Source: JABABV01 sp965222755 (GTDB lineage Bacteria > Bacillota_I > Bacilli_A > Mycoplasmatales > JABABV01). From it: 64,000 nt of DNA. The position numbers and the translations under genes were made by a program. The stretch lies in the NCBI GenBank assembly GCA_965222755.1, contig CBDCUK010000001.1, positions 62,001 through 126,000 of the forward strand, given 5' to 3'. The notes beneath the pieces were generated by a model. The model saw nothing but the letters and a program-made list of their open reading frames with translations. It did not search any database and was not told where the DNA came from. Below, piece after piece: positions 43,049 to 53,388 of this stretch. How positions within the stretch are numbered: position 1 is the stretch's first letter; each line of letters starts with the position of its first letter.

Positions 43049-43684
43049 TTACCAACTTTTTAATATTTTTCTAATTTCCATAATATCTTTTTTGATATTT
43101 TTGTCATTTCGATGTTTATTAATTTTTGTTAATTGGTTAATTTTTATATTTAAAAACTCTTTTGTAATAGTATTTTTTTTAAAAAGAGGTCCTATTAAAA
43201 TATCTTTACGAGATACAATATTAGTATTTTGACTTTTAAGGGTCTTAATAATATTATAGTATAGTCCTTTTTCTTTTAAAATAATTTCTTCAATAATTTT
43301 ATAGTTATAAGTTTTTAAAGTTGTTCTTAATTTTTCAATATTATTTTGTGGACATAAAATCAATGTTTTAATGTTGTTTGATTTAACAATCATTTCACTG
43401 ATAACACCACCACCTAATCCGGCAACTATAGCTATATCAATATCATGATTTGCTAATGGTAAAAAACCATCGCCTTGCAATACGTTAATATTAGAAGAAC
43501 CACTTTTATTTATATTTTGTAATAAATTTAAATATGGTTGTGAATGATATTCAGTGGCGTAAACTTGATTTGAAATTTTTGCTAACTCAATAGAAAGTTT
43601 TCCGTGATCGGCACCTATATCTGCTACGTTTAGATTATGATCAGTTAAATCTAATAGCGTTTGTAAACGTTTATTTCTTAACAT
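43049..43684 (-). CDS. trmK: tRNA (adenine-22-N1)-methyltransferase
   Basis: Methylates A22 of bacterial tRNAs. It has 211 residues, usual for TrmK. It starts LRNKRLQTLLDLTDHNLNVA and has the SAM motif DIGADHGKLSIEL, then LQGDGFLPL and AIVAGLGGGVISEMI, followed by LILCPQNNIEKLR (the NPPY-like position). The C-terminal part is a Lys-rich coiled coil. Order sigA-trmK-nif3 is the Firmicute arrangement. It starts one base after the sigA stop codon. Confidence 0.93.
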   Translation of the reverse strand: MLRNKRLQTLLDLTDHNLNVADIGADHGKLSIELAKISNQVYATEYHSQPYLNLLQNINKSGSSNINVLQGDGFLPLANHDIDIAIVAGLGGGVISEMIVKSNNIKTLILCPQNNIEKLRTTLKTYNYKIIEEIILKEKGLYYNIIKTLKSQNTNIVSRKDILIGPLFKKNTITKEFLNIKINQLTKINKHRNDKNIKKDIMEIRKILKSW

Positions 43685-43685
43685 A

Positions 43686-44891
43686 TTAATTTTTTAAAAA
43701 TGATTTTAAATGTTTTTTTCTTTGAGGATGTCTTAATTTTCTTAACGCTTTAGCTTCTATTTGTCTGATTCTTTCTCTTGTAACACCAAAATATGTTCCA
43801 ACTTCTTCTAGAGTTTGTGATCTTAAAGGCGTTCCGTGTTTATCTGTTCCTACACCATATCTTCTTCTGACTACTTCTTCTTCCCTATCAGTTAAAACAT
43901 CAGAAAGAACAGAATTTAAAACTTCTTTTAATTCTTGTCTATAAGTAAAATCTATTGGATTTTCACTTCGTTTGTCTTCTACGAAATTTGAAAGTTTTGA
44001 ATCTTCCTCACCAATAGGTTTATCAAGTGAAATAGGATCAATATTAATAGTTCTGATATTACGAACTTTTTGGGCAGTAAAATTTTCTCCCATTTGTTCA
44101 GCAATTTCTTCGTCAGTTGCTTGACGACCAGTTGTTTGCAATAATTCTTTTTCGGTTTTTATTAATTTATTAATTGTTTCTACCATATGAACTGGAATTC
44201 TAATAGTTCTAGCTTGATCAGCAATAGCTCTTGTGATAGCTTGTCTAATTCATCAAGTGGCATAAGTTGAAAATTTAAACCCTTTTTCTCATTCAAATTT
44301 TTCAACTGCTTTAATAAGACCGCTATTACCCTCAGAAATTAAATCCATAAAATTTAAACCACGGTTTTTATATTTTTTAGCAATCGAAACTACTAATCTT
44401 AAGTTCGACTGAATTAATTTTTCTCTTGCAACTTTAGCTTTATAACCATATTTAGGAGTACCATCTTCACTATATTTAGTATATTTTTTTATTTGTTTTG
44501 CTAATCGAACTTCTTCTTCTTTTTTTAATAATTCTCCGTATTTACCAATTCATCTCATATATCATTTAACATTATCTTTTGTTTCTGTGATTTCATTTGA
44601 TAAATCTTCATCAGTAAATAAAGTATCAACATCCATTTTACGAATATCTTTACCATCTATAAATAAATCACTTTTTTCGATTTCATCTTTAGCAATTCCC
44701 TCTTGTAATAAAAAAGAAATAAAATCATTCATATATTCTTCTTCGATTCTTAATTTCTTTTTTTCCATAATTGCATAAATTTCATCTACCGTTAAATATC
44801 CTTGAGCATGTTTTTTAGCAGCTTTTTTAAATATTTGTAATATCGAAGCGTATTTTTTTTCCATGTCTTTTAATTTCATTTGATTAATCAC
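43686..44891 (-). CDS. sigA: primary sigma factor SigA (RpoD)
   Basis: Directs RNA polymerase to housekeeping promoters; 401 residues. An N-terminal region 1.1 remnant is followed by region 2 with [36 protein letters not shown] and region 3 from IPVHMVETINKL. Region 4.2 (GTPLRSQTLEEVGTYFGVTRERIRQIEAKALRKLRHP) recognises -35 boxes. The consensus TTGACA/TATAAT promoters seen here fit it. It follows dnaG as in the Firmicute macromolecular synthesis operon. Confidence 0.97.
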
Positions 44892-44922
44892 CCATTTTTG
44901 TATACTTTCTCTAAACTATGAT

Positions 44923-46605
44923 TTATTTTTCAAGTTTGATAATTTTTGTTAAATTTAAAATTTTTTCTTTTTTAAGATCAATATTTTTTTCATTCAAAAT
45001 TTCTTTCTTTAGTTTTTTGATAACTGAGGATTTTATATTATCAACAATACTATTAATTAAATTATCAAAATAAAGATTAACTTCCCTTAATAATTGAAAA
45101 GCTAATTTTTTTAAAGATAAGTCTGTTATTTCGTTATTGAAATAATCTGTTATTGTTTTTATTTTTAAATACTCGTACCTATTATAATATTTTACTATAT
45201 AAGAAGCTAAAATATTCATTTTTTTATTAGGAATATAAAAAATTTCTTGAGAATACTTTAAAGTAAAGTATTTTGAAGTAATCATTTTTTTTAATAATTC
45301 TCAATTATAATCAATTATTTGAATCTCTTTTTCAAGTGGTTTTTTATTTATTAAACTATCAATTTGATTATATAAAAACTGATCATCGTTTTTTAAAAAC
45401 TTTAGAAAATTCATTTTTTGAACTTCTTTACCAATACTTTGGTAAAGTTTTAGTATCAAATCAATAACATTTTCATTATTAAGATTTTTAAGATATTTAT
45501 ATTTAAATTCTCATCATATTGATTGATTTTCTATCGTTAATGATAATTTATGTTTTCCTTCATAACGTCAAATATCAAAAGCATCTTTCTGATTTTTGTT
45601 ATTAATAATTTTGACTTGGAAATTATTTTTCACTAGCAAATCAATGAATTTGAAGTTAGTATTATTTCCGGCTGCGTCATTATCTAAAAATAAAACTACT
45701 TTTTGTGATAATGATTTTAATTTTTGGATTTGTATATTTGATAAACTCAATCCCATAACAGCTACAACATTATCATAACCAATAATATCAAGAGCAATCA
45801 CATCCATAAAACCTTCTACTATAAAAATAGATTTTTTATCAATTAGTGATTTACTATTTTTGGCATTGTACATATTATAAAGTAATTCATGTTTTTGAAA
45901 TATTTGGGATTCTTTAGAATTTATATATTTAGATTTAACGTTTTGTGAAATTGTTCTTCCAGAAAAACCAACTGTTAAATCAAATTCATTCTTAATAGGA
46001 AAAATAATTCTTTTGTTAAAAAAATCCTGGAATTTGTTATTTTTTTCATCTACAAAAATTAATTTACTATTCAAAATATCACTATCACTGAAATTATGAC
46101 TTTCTAAAAATGATTTTAGATTTCCGTTTTCAGAAGTTGAACCTATTTGATATTTATTAATAATATCAATATTTAGTTTTCGTTCATTAATTAAATAGTC
46201 TTTAAAACTATTATTGTTATTTAATAGATTGTGCTGGAAGAAAAAATTACTTAATTCATTAATTTTAATCGTTTTATTTTCAAATAATTTATTTCTGATT
46301 TTTTCATTAGTGCTAGTTTCGATTTTAATATTTAAATTAGCGATCTCTACAATTCTTCGAACGCTATCCAAAAAACTTAAATTATAGTAATGTTTTATGA
46401 AATCAAAAACATTACCACCTTGATTACAAACGAAGCATTTATATATTTGTTTTTTTTCTGATACCACAAGAGATGGTGAATTATCAGTATGAAAAGGACA
46501 TAAGCCAACAAAATTATTACCTTTATTATTTAAGGTAATAATTTCTCCTATAATATTTACAATATTAACAAGACTTTGAATTTTATTAATTTTATTATTA
46601 TTCAT
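44923..46605 (-). CDS. dnaG: DNA primase
   Basis: Makes RNA primers for lagging-strand synthesis; 560 residues. The CHC2 zinc finger is CPFHTDNSPSLVV ... YKCFVCNQGG near residues 37-62. The TOPRIM core has IFIVEGFMDVIAL and VVLFLDNDAAGNN. The C-terminal helicase-binding domain (about 400-560) is low-complexity and Lys/Asn-rich. It reads through several TGA-Trp codons around 45300-45570. Start ATG overlaps the glyQS stop by 8 bases. Confidence 0.95.
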
Positions 46606-47983
46606 ATGAATTAAATTTATTTGAATTCAAATATTTTTTAATATCAGTTATTTTAATTCTAGTTTGTTTCATTGTATCTCTATGCCTAATTGTAACTGAA
46701 TTATCAGTTTCACTATCAAAATCAAAAGTTATTACTCATGGAGTACCAATACCATCCTGACGACGATAGCGCTTACCAATTGAGGCTGTTTCATCATAAG
46801 TAGCTATTATTCCATCTAATAATAAATTATTAAATATTTGTTGAGCACCTTTTGAATTTTTTTTACTTAATGGTAAAACAGCAACTTTATAAGGAGCTAA
46901 ATCATAAGCAAAATTCATAACTATTCGTTCATTGCTATCTCCGACAGTTTCGACATTATAAGCATCATTTAAAACAGTAAGTATTAATCGGTCTACTCCA
47001 ACTGATGGTTCTATAATGTCTGGTAATATTTTGGTATTAGTTAGTTGATCAAAATAGTAAAGGTCACTATCAGAGTTTTTTTGATGTTGTTCTAAATCAA
47101 AATTTCCACGATGAGCAATCCCTCATAGTTCTCCCCAACCAAAATCAAATTTATACTCTATATCACTAGTTTTTGTAGAATAATGAGCTAATTCATCTTG
47201 AGAATGTTTTCTGATTCTTAAATTAGATTTATTAATATTAAGATTATTCACTAAGAATTCATAAGATTTTTTAATATAATAATCATATCAATGATTAACT
47301 TCTGTTGGTAAACAAAATAACTCTAATTCCATTTGTTCAAACTCTCTAGTTCTAAAAATAAAATTACCAGGTGTTATTTCGTTACGAAAAACTTTCCCGA
47401 TTTGTCCAACCCCAAATGGTAATTTCTTTCTCATTGAGCGATAAACGTTTTTAAAATTAATAAAAATTCCCTGAGCTGTTTCCGGTCTTAAATAAATTGT
47501 TGATTTATTGTTCTCTAAAATTCCTAATTGAGTAGAAAACATTAAGTGAAAATTACGGACATCCGTAAAATCCATTTCCTTACATTTAGGACACTTAATT
47601 TTCAGTTCTTTAATTTTCAGAGTTAATTCCTCGTTATTAAAATTTTCTCAATTAATTGTATCATCAATTTCATGTAACATTTTATCAGCTCGAAAACGAC
47701 TGCGACATTTTTTACAATCAATCAGAGGGTCGTTAAAATTATCTATATGACCAGATGATTTTCAAACTTTATTGTTCATTAAAATTGAACTATTTAAACC
47801 TAGATTATCTTTTTCTAAATTAATAAAATTTTTTCATCATAAATTTTTAATATTTCTTTGCAGAGCAACACCAAGAGGACCATAATCTCAAGTATTAGAT
47901 AATCCACCATATATTTCGCTTCCAGGAAATACAAACCCACTAGTTTGTAAAAAAGTAATCATATTATTGTTATTATTATTCAT
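46598..47983 (-). CDS. glyQS: glycyl-tRNA synthetase (homodimeric type)
   Basis: Class II synthetase charging tRNA-Gly; 461 residues, single-chain alpha2 type. Landmarks: FWNYGPLGVALQRNI, a zinc-binding CKKCRSRFRADKM ... CPKCKE segment, motif 2 YLRPETAQGIFINFKN and GKVFRNEITPGNFIFRTREF, then EPSVGVDRLIL and the anticodon-binding end VAVLPLSKK. A GGGAAACATTT ribosome-binding site precedes ATG, 11 bases after era. recO, normally between era and glyS, is absent here. Confidence 0.95.
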
Positions 47984-47994
47984 AAATGTTTCCC

Positions 47995-48900
47995 TTAGTA
48001 ACCAAATTGATTTAGTTTATCGCTATTATTTCTTCAATTTTTAACAACTTTAACAAACAATTTTAAAGTTACTTTTTTGTTAAAAAAGTCTATTAATTTT
48101 ATACGAGCATCAATTCCAATATTTTTAATATTTGCGCCACCTTTACCAATAATTATTGCTTTTTGACTATCTCTTTCAACAATAATGTTGGCATCAACAA
48201 ATAAATAATCTTCTTGATTTTTAAATTCAGTAATATCAATAGCTATGCTATATGGTATTTCTTCTCTAGTTTTTTCGATGATAGTTTCTCTAATTGTTTC
48301 TTTTGCAATAAATTTATTATTAACATCAGTGATTTGAGAATCATCATCATAATATTTGTGACCAATTGGCATGTTTTCGAATATACGATCTTTTAATTTT
48401 TCAATGTTACTATTAGTTTGGGAACTGATAGCCATTATTGGGATTTTTATTTTAACAAACTCTTTAATTTCAGCAATTTTTTTATCTAAAGCTTCCGCTG
48501 TTATAATATCGCTTTTTGTAACAATTATCATTAATATTGGTAATAAATTTGGTCTTTTTTCTAAAAAATAATTCTTAATTATATTGGCAAAATCACCAAT
48601 AATTTCATTAGATGGCATAAATCATAAAATTTGATCTGCACTTTTTAAAGAACCTCAAGCCATACTGTTTAATCGATTTCCTAATTCGTGTCTATTTTTA
48701 TGAATTCCAGGAGTATCCATAAAAACTAATTGACCTCTACTGTCATTATATATACCTTTTATTTCGTTTCTAGTAGTTTGTGGTTTGTTTGTAACAATAG
48801 CTATTTTTGTATCTATTATACGATTTAGAAATGTAGATTTTCCCACATTTGGACGACCTATAATGGATACAAAGCCAGATTTATTTAGAATTGTGTTCAT
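47995..48900 (-). CDS. era: GTPase Era
   Basis: Ribosome-assembly GTPase that binds the 3' end of 16S rRNA; 301 residues. GTPase motifs: GRPNVGKSTFLN (G1), FMDTPGIHKN (G3) and TKSD (G4). The C-terminal KH domain carries AIIIGKGGANIKNIGIDAR. The last residues read through TGA (Trp) near 48034 and end at TAA 47995. The start overlaps the cdd stop by 20 bases. Confidence 0.96.
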
Positions 48901-49315
48901 TTAAAGACTTCGCAGTAAAGGCATAAGGTAAAATTTCTTGAATTGTATGAGTTTGATATTCACCAATTTTATTATAATTATAAATAATAGCCTCAGGATG
49001 TAATAACTCAACAATTACTTGGCGACAAGCTCCACAAGGCCCTCCGCCAAATCCAGGGTTTTTACTTGTTAAATGTAATTCCATAATAGTATGCGCTTTA
49101 CAACCGTTAGAAATAGCACTTACTAAAGCACTTCTTTCAGCACAAATCGTACTTCCGAAAGCACAATTTTCAACATTAACTCCGTTAAATGTTCTTCCAT
49201 CTTTCGCAACAACTACACAAGCTACTCAATAATTTGAATATGGAGAATGCGAATTAATTTTTAATTCTGTTAAGCGTTTAAACATTTCTGCTGTGTTTTG
49301 ATTTACATTTTGCAT
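48881..49315 (-). CDS. cdd: cytidine deaminase
   Basis: Deaminates cytidine and deoxycytidine for pyrimidine salvage; 144 residues. The zinc-site motifs are NVENCAFGSTICAERSAL (Cys and catalytic Glu) and GGGPCGACRQVIVE (two Cys), the small tetrameric form with three Cys ligands. It is upstream of era and downstream of dgkA, the Bacillus order. Start ATG follows AAAAGGGGAT. Confidence 0.96.
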
Positions 49316-49334
49316 ATTATTATATCCCCTTTTG

Positions 49335-49703
49335 TTAATTAATTTTATTTATAAAGTACGGTATAAAAATTACTAATCCAATTATAAAAGCAAAAATACT
49401 ACTTATAAATACTGCTGATGCCATAATATCTTTTATTTTTTTAGATTTTAAATTATATTTAAAAGATATCATATCAACTAAATTTTCGACTCCACTATTA
49501 ACTATTTCTAGACCGATAACCATTGCACAAGTTAAAATTAAAATTGCTCAATGAACGTTAGAAACATTAAATCATAATCCTAAAGCAATTATAATAGCAG
49601 TAAAAACAAAGTGCACTATAAGTGATTTTTCCTCTCGCAACATAATAATAATTCCATTAATTGCTGAAAAAAACTTTTTAACTAATTTTCTACTAATTTT
49701 CAT
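49335..49703 (-). CDS. dgkA: diacylglycerol/undecaprenol kinase family protein
   Basis: A 122-residue membrane kinase with three helices. Signature segments: FFSAINGIIIMLREEKSLIVHFVFT, then EIVNSGVENLVDMISF (the family's Glu-Asn-x-x-D active site) and a final helix. In Gram-positives this family phosphorylates undecaprenol. Mollicutes lack peptidoglycan, so diacylglycerol or another lipid alcohol may be the substrate here. The start overlaps nothing and sits two bases before the ybeY stop region. Confidence 0.88.
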
Positions 49704-49705
49704 AT

Positions 49706-50161
49706 TTAACACCTAATATTTAATTGTTTTAATATTGTTTTCTCGTATTTTACCATTTGATCTCAATCATCATTTTCTATATGGTCGAAACCTAAAAGAT
49801 GTAGTAATCCATGAGTGAAAACGAATATAATTTCTCTTCTAATAGAATGATTTAACTTTTTAGCCATATTGATACAATAATTTGGTGCAATTATGATATC
49901 TCCCAAAACTCGAATACCAATATTTTCTTCAATATTTTCCTCGGTATCTTCAAAAGCAAAACTAATTACATTAGTCGGTTTATTGATGTTTCTATATTTT
50001 TGATTAATTTCAGTAATTTCTTGATCACTGATAAAAATAACAGAAATTTCTAAATTTGATTTTAATTTTAAAAGCTTGATTGTAATGTTTACGACATCAT
50101 GAAAATCTTTTTTAAATTCGTTAATATTATAATCGATTTTACTTTGAATATCTAGAATCAT
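49706..50161 (-). CDS. ybeY: endoribonuclease YbeY
   Basis: Metal-dependent RNase that matures the 16S rRNA 3' end; 151 residues. The zinc site is THGLLHLLGFDH (HGxxHLxGyDH). Also present are YRNINKPTNVISFAFE and LGDIIIAP. A TGA-Trp lies directly after HIENDD and the frame ends at TAA 49706. It opens the ybeY-dgkA-cdd-era-glyQS-dnaG-sigA block. Confidence 0.95.
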
Positions 50162-50175
50162 AATTCAGCCCCATT

Positions 50176-50553
50176 TTAAAATAAAACTTTAAATAAACTT
50201 TTGCTATCATAAATAACTTTTACTGGCATTGTAGTATTGGTTAATAAGTATTTATGACTAATATATATAATAACATAATATCGATTATTTTTATCTCTAC
50301 TATAACTACCAACATTACTAAAAATTCCAATATTTTGATTAGTTAATATTATTTTTAAGTGTTTATGTTTTGTAAATACGTATAAATGTTGACTATCACA
50401 TATTAAATAAGTATTATTATTGCTATCAATTTGAATCATAGTTTGATATTCATTTGAACAATGAATTAAAAATAACATTGCTAAAATAGCAGAATTTATA
50501 GCACAAATTAATAAAAAAATAAAAATTTTATAATATTTTAAATTATTATAGAT
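50176..50553 (-). CDS. minimal HlyD-like accessory protein of the C39 ABC exporter
   Basis: A protein of about 125 residues. One membrane helix (KIFIFLLICAINSAILAMLF) is followed by ~90 extracytoplasmic residues rich in beta-strand pattern. The end, NNRYYVIIYISHKY then TTMPVKVIYDSKSLFKVLF, resembles the C-terminus of HlyD/bacteriocin accessory proteins. The long coiled coil of that family is missing. The only ribosome-binding site (GGAGG) precedes a frame with no ATG/GTG/TTG; an ATC at 50553 is best placed. The first ATG (50478) would cut the helix and has no ribosome-binding site. It overlaps the exporter gene by eight bases. Confidence 0.6.
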   Translation of the reverse strand: MYNNLKYYKIFIFLLICAINSAILAMLFLIHCSNEYQTMIQIDSNNNTYLICDSQHLYVFTKHKHLKIILTNQNIGIFSNVGSYSRDKNNRYYVIIYISHKYLLTNTTMPVKVIYDSKSLFKVLF

Positions 50554-52597
50554 GGTTAATATCCTCCATTTCTAATATTTTATAACTTTTTGGCAAACAA
50601 TCATTATTGTGATTTACAGTAATAATCAACGATTGATCTTGATACATTGATAATATAATAAATAGCATTTTTGTAATTTTACTAGCCACATTACTTAAAG
50701 GTTCATCTGTTATAATTAGTAAATATTTTTTCTTAAATAAAACTAAAAAATTTAAAAATTGTTTTTGTCCTAAAGAAAGATATTGATAATTTTCAATTGT
50801 TAATTTACTGATATTCAAATTCATTATTTTAAATAAAAATCAAAAATGATATTTATTAAATAACAATAATCAAAAATTATTACGATCATCAATTGTAAAG
50901 TCGTTAATCAGTTCCTCAATAAAAACATCTTTATCAGTATATAAGATAGTATTTTTTCGCATTTTTTCAACATTAATAGACGAAAGTTTTAAATTATTAT
51001 ATAAAATTTTATCTGTTTTTTCATGAGTTGCAATTAGTTTTAACAAAGTTGATTTTCCGCTTCCATTTGACCCATTAATTACTGTGTTATTAACAATGGT
51101 AAAATTAACTTTGTTAAGAATAGGTTTATTAAGATATTTAAAATTTAAATTAGAAACTGTAATATTTTTTATTTTATTTAATTGAAAACCTTTATTAGAA
51201 ATATTTTCATTTTGATAATTTATTATTTTAGATAATTTATAAAAATTATTTTTATCTTTACTAAAATCAGCAATAAAATAAGAAATATTTGATATTGGAC
51301 TTCATACTAAACTTAAAATTGAAGTCATCATAATTACAAAACTTAAATTTTTATTTGTTTTTATAGCTAACAAAATAACTAATGTTACAATTGAAAAATT
51401 AACAATTGTTTTCAAAGAGTTATTAAATAGATTTTGATTATTAAGATTATTTAGCATATTAAATTGATTATTTTGGAGTTTATAAAAACTTTGCTTCCAT
51501 TTATATTTTAAAAAATCAGCTTTTGATCCCGTCTTTAAATGTTTTCGTTGAGAAATTAATAATAACCGATTTTTTAATTCTATTTGTTGTAATTTTAATT
51601 GTTCTTTAATTCTTGGTTTGTTAACCGTATTAAAATAATAATTAATAAATACAAATAAAATGACTAGCATAAATAAAAATATGGATAATTGAACAAATAA
51701 AAATAATAAAAAAGTTAAAATCGATATTAATACAAAAACATTGTAAAATAATTTTGTTATTTTTATTACAATAAAACCACTAACTTGGTGAATTAATTGG
51801 GTTTTTTGAATTATACTAGACTCATTAAATTGTCGAAAAAAATGATTAGGCTTTTTATCTAAATTTAGCATTACATCTTCATATAAAGAAGACGTAAAGT
51901 TAAATAATAGTTTTTGTAAAATGTTATGTTGAAAAAAATTAATTAACGATTTCAATAAATTAATAACAATAAAAAATAATATAATGATAAAAATATCAAT
52001 TAAAACTTTATTAGCAAATAAATAGTTAACTAATACTTTACTAAACATCGAAGCAGTAATAGTTAAAAAAATCAATGATACATTAATTAAAAATAATAAT
52101 AATAGACTTCAACTTTGATCTTTAAAGAAATAAAAAATAGCACTATGAATATTTTTATTATTTAAAACACTACTTTTTCTGCTAGTTGTTGCAAATATAT
52201 ATGATAAATCATTACTAAAATCGTTATTAAATAAAACTTTATGATTTTTTCCAGTTTTGGAGTCACTATAATAAATATGAGTATCAGTTTTTTTATAAAT
52301 AATTATAAAATGATTAAAATTTATCCCAGGTTTTTTAATAACAGCCACCAAAGGATTAATTAATTTATAATTATGAAATTCTTGTTTTTTCATTTTATAA
52401 AATATCATTTTTATACCGCATAAACTACCTAAATCTATCAATTGATTTAATGATAGCCCTTTTGGAGTTAAGTTAGTCAAACTATGAAGATAATTAATAG
52501 TTAAGTTTTTCGAAAAATAAAATTTATGTAAATATTGAATAACTAGTAGTCCGCATTCATTGATTTCTGTTTGTTGATTAATATGAATGATAAGCAC
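50546..52597 (-). CDS. C39 peptidase-containing ABC exporter (PCAT)
   Basis: About 683 residues combining three modules. Residues 1-140 are a C39 protease with Cys15 (INECGLLV), His96 (FNHFIII) and Asp112 (YSDSKTG), which cleaves double-glycine leaders in this family. Residues ~165-430 form the membrane domain. The C-terminal ATPase has Walker A NGSNGSGKST, a variant signature LSLGQKQF, Walker B LIITDEPLS and H-loop VNHNN. The GTG at 52597 lies within the AGAGGTG ribosome-binding site; an ATT at 52588 is better spaced. No double-glycine peptide gene is visible nearby, so the cargo is unknown. Confidence 0.85.
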
Positions 52598-52639
52598 CTC
52601 TAATTATTGTATATAGTAAATAAATTGTTTTTCCTTTTT

Positions 52640-52683
52640 AAAATAAAAAATAACTACTTATTAAGATAGTTATTTTTTATTTT
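52640..52683 (-). terminator. terminator of the thrS-coaX operon end
   Basis: Sixteen-base perfect arms AAAATAAAAAATAACT and AGTTATTTTTTATTTT around a 12-base loop. The coaX stop codon lies within it. It separates the upstream housekeeping genes from the ABC exporter unit. Confidence 0.85.
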
Positions 52684-53388
52684 GGCTAATCCTTTAAATA
52701 ACAAATGTTCATCAATATAATGTTTTTTCTCAAAATGATCAACAACATTTTTAAGTCCTCCACCAGTCAAAATAACATTATCAACTTGGAAATTACTTTT
52801 AATTTTATTAATCATAGCTTCAATCATTAAAGCATGACCAATAAATGTCCCTGATCCAATTGCACTAGCAGTATCATTTCCTAAAATTAATAAATTAGAA
52901 GTAGAAACTTCTAATTTATTGTCCAGAAGTGAAGCTTTTTCTAATAATGAAGTATAAGTACTTCATGCTCCTAAAACAATACTGACACCTTTTAATATGG
53001 TCTTGTCTCATAAACTAAAAGTTGTCGCAGTTCCGCAAGAAATAATTAAAGTACTTTGATGTTGATTCACAGCGTTACCTAACAATAATAAATCTAACCC
53101 GATTTCAGATGAACTAGAAAATTTTAAATTTGAAAAATCTTTGATATTAATTCAGCAACTTTGGTAGTTGGTGAAAAAATCTTTTAAAACATTATTTCAT
53201 TCTAAGTTAACAGAACAAATTAAAATTTTTTTTTGCTTTAATTGCTTATCAGTTTCTAAAAATTTTTTCAAATTAGCAATAATTTGAATTTTTGATGCAA
53301 TATCTAATTTTATTTTTTCAATAAAATTATCATTGTTAATATTAGTTATTTTTAAATAACTATTACCAATATCTATTAAAATTGGCAT
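52654..53388 (-). CDS. coaX: type III pantothenate kinase-like protein
   Basis: Phosphorylates pantothenate, the first step to CoA; 244 residues. Family landmarks: LIDIGNSYLKI (DxGN) at the start, EIGLDLLLLGNAV (normally GADR), IISCGTATTFSL (normally DxGTATTFD) and VILTGGGLKNVV near the end, then LLFKGL. The Asp of DxGTA and the Arg of GxDR are missing, so activity is uncertain. coaE at 57942 fits a CoA pathway. It overlaps the thrS stop by 13 bases. Confidence 0.85.

Noticed and set aside
50546..52597. Exporter treated as a broken ABC transporter of three fragments
   Set aside because: All three pieces are in one frame joined by TGA-Trp codons, and every catalytic motif is present.
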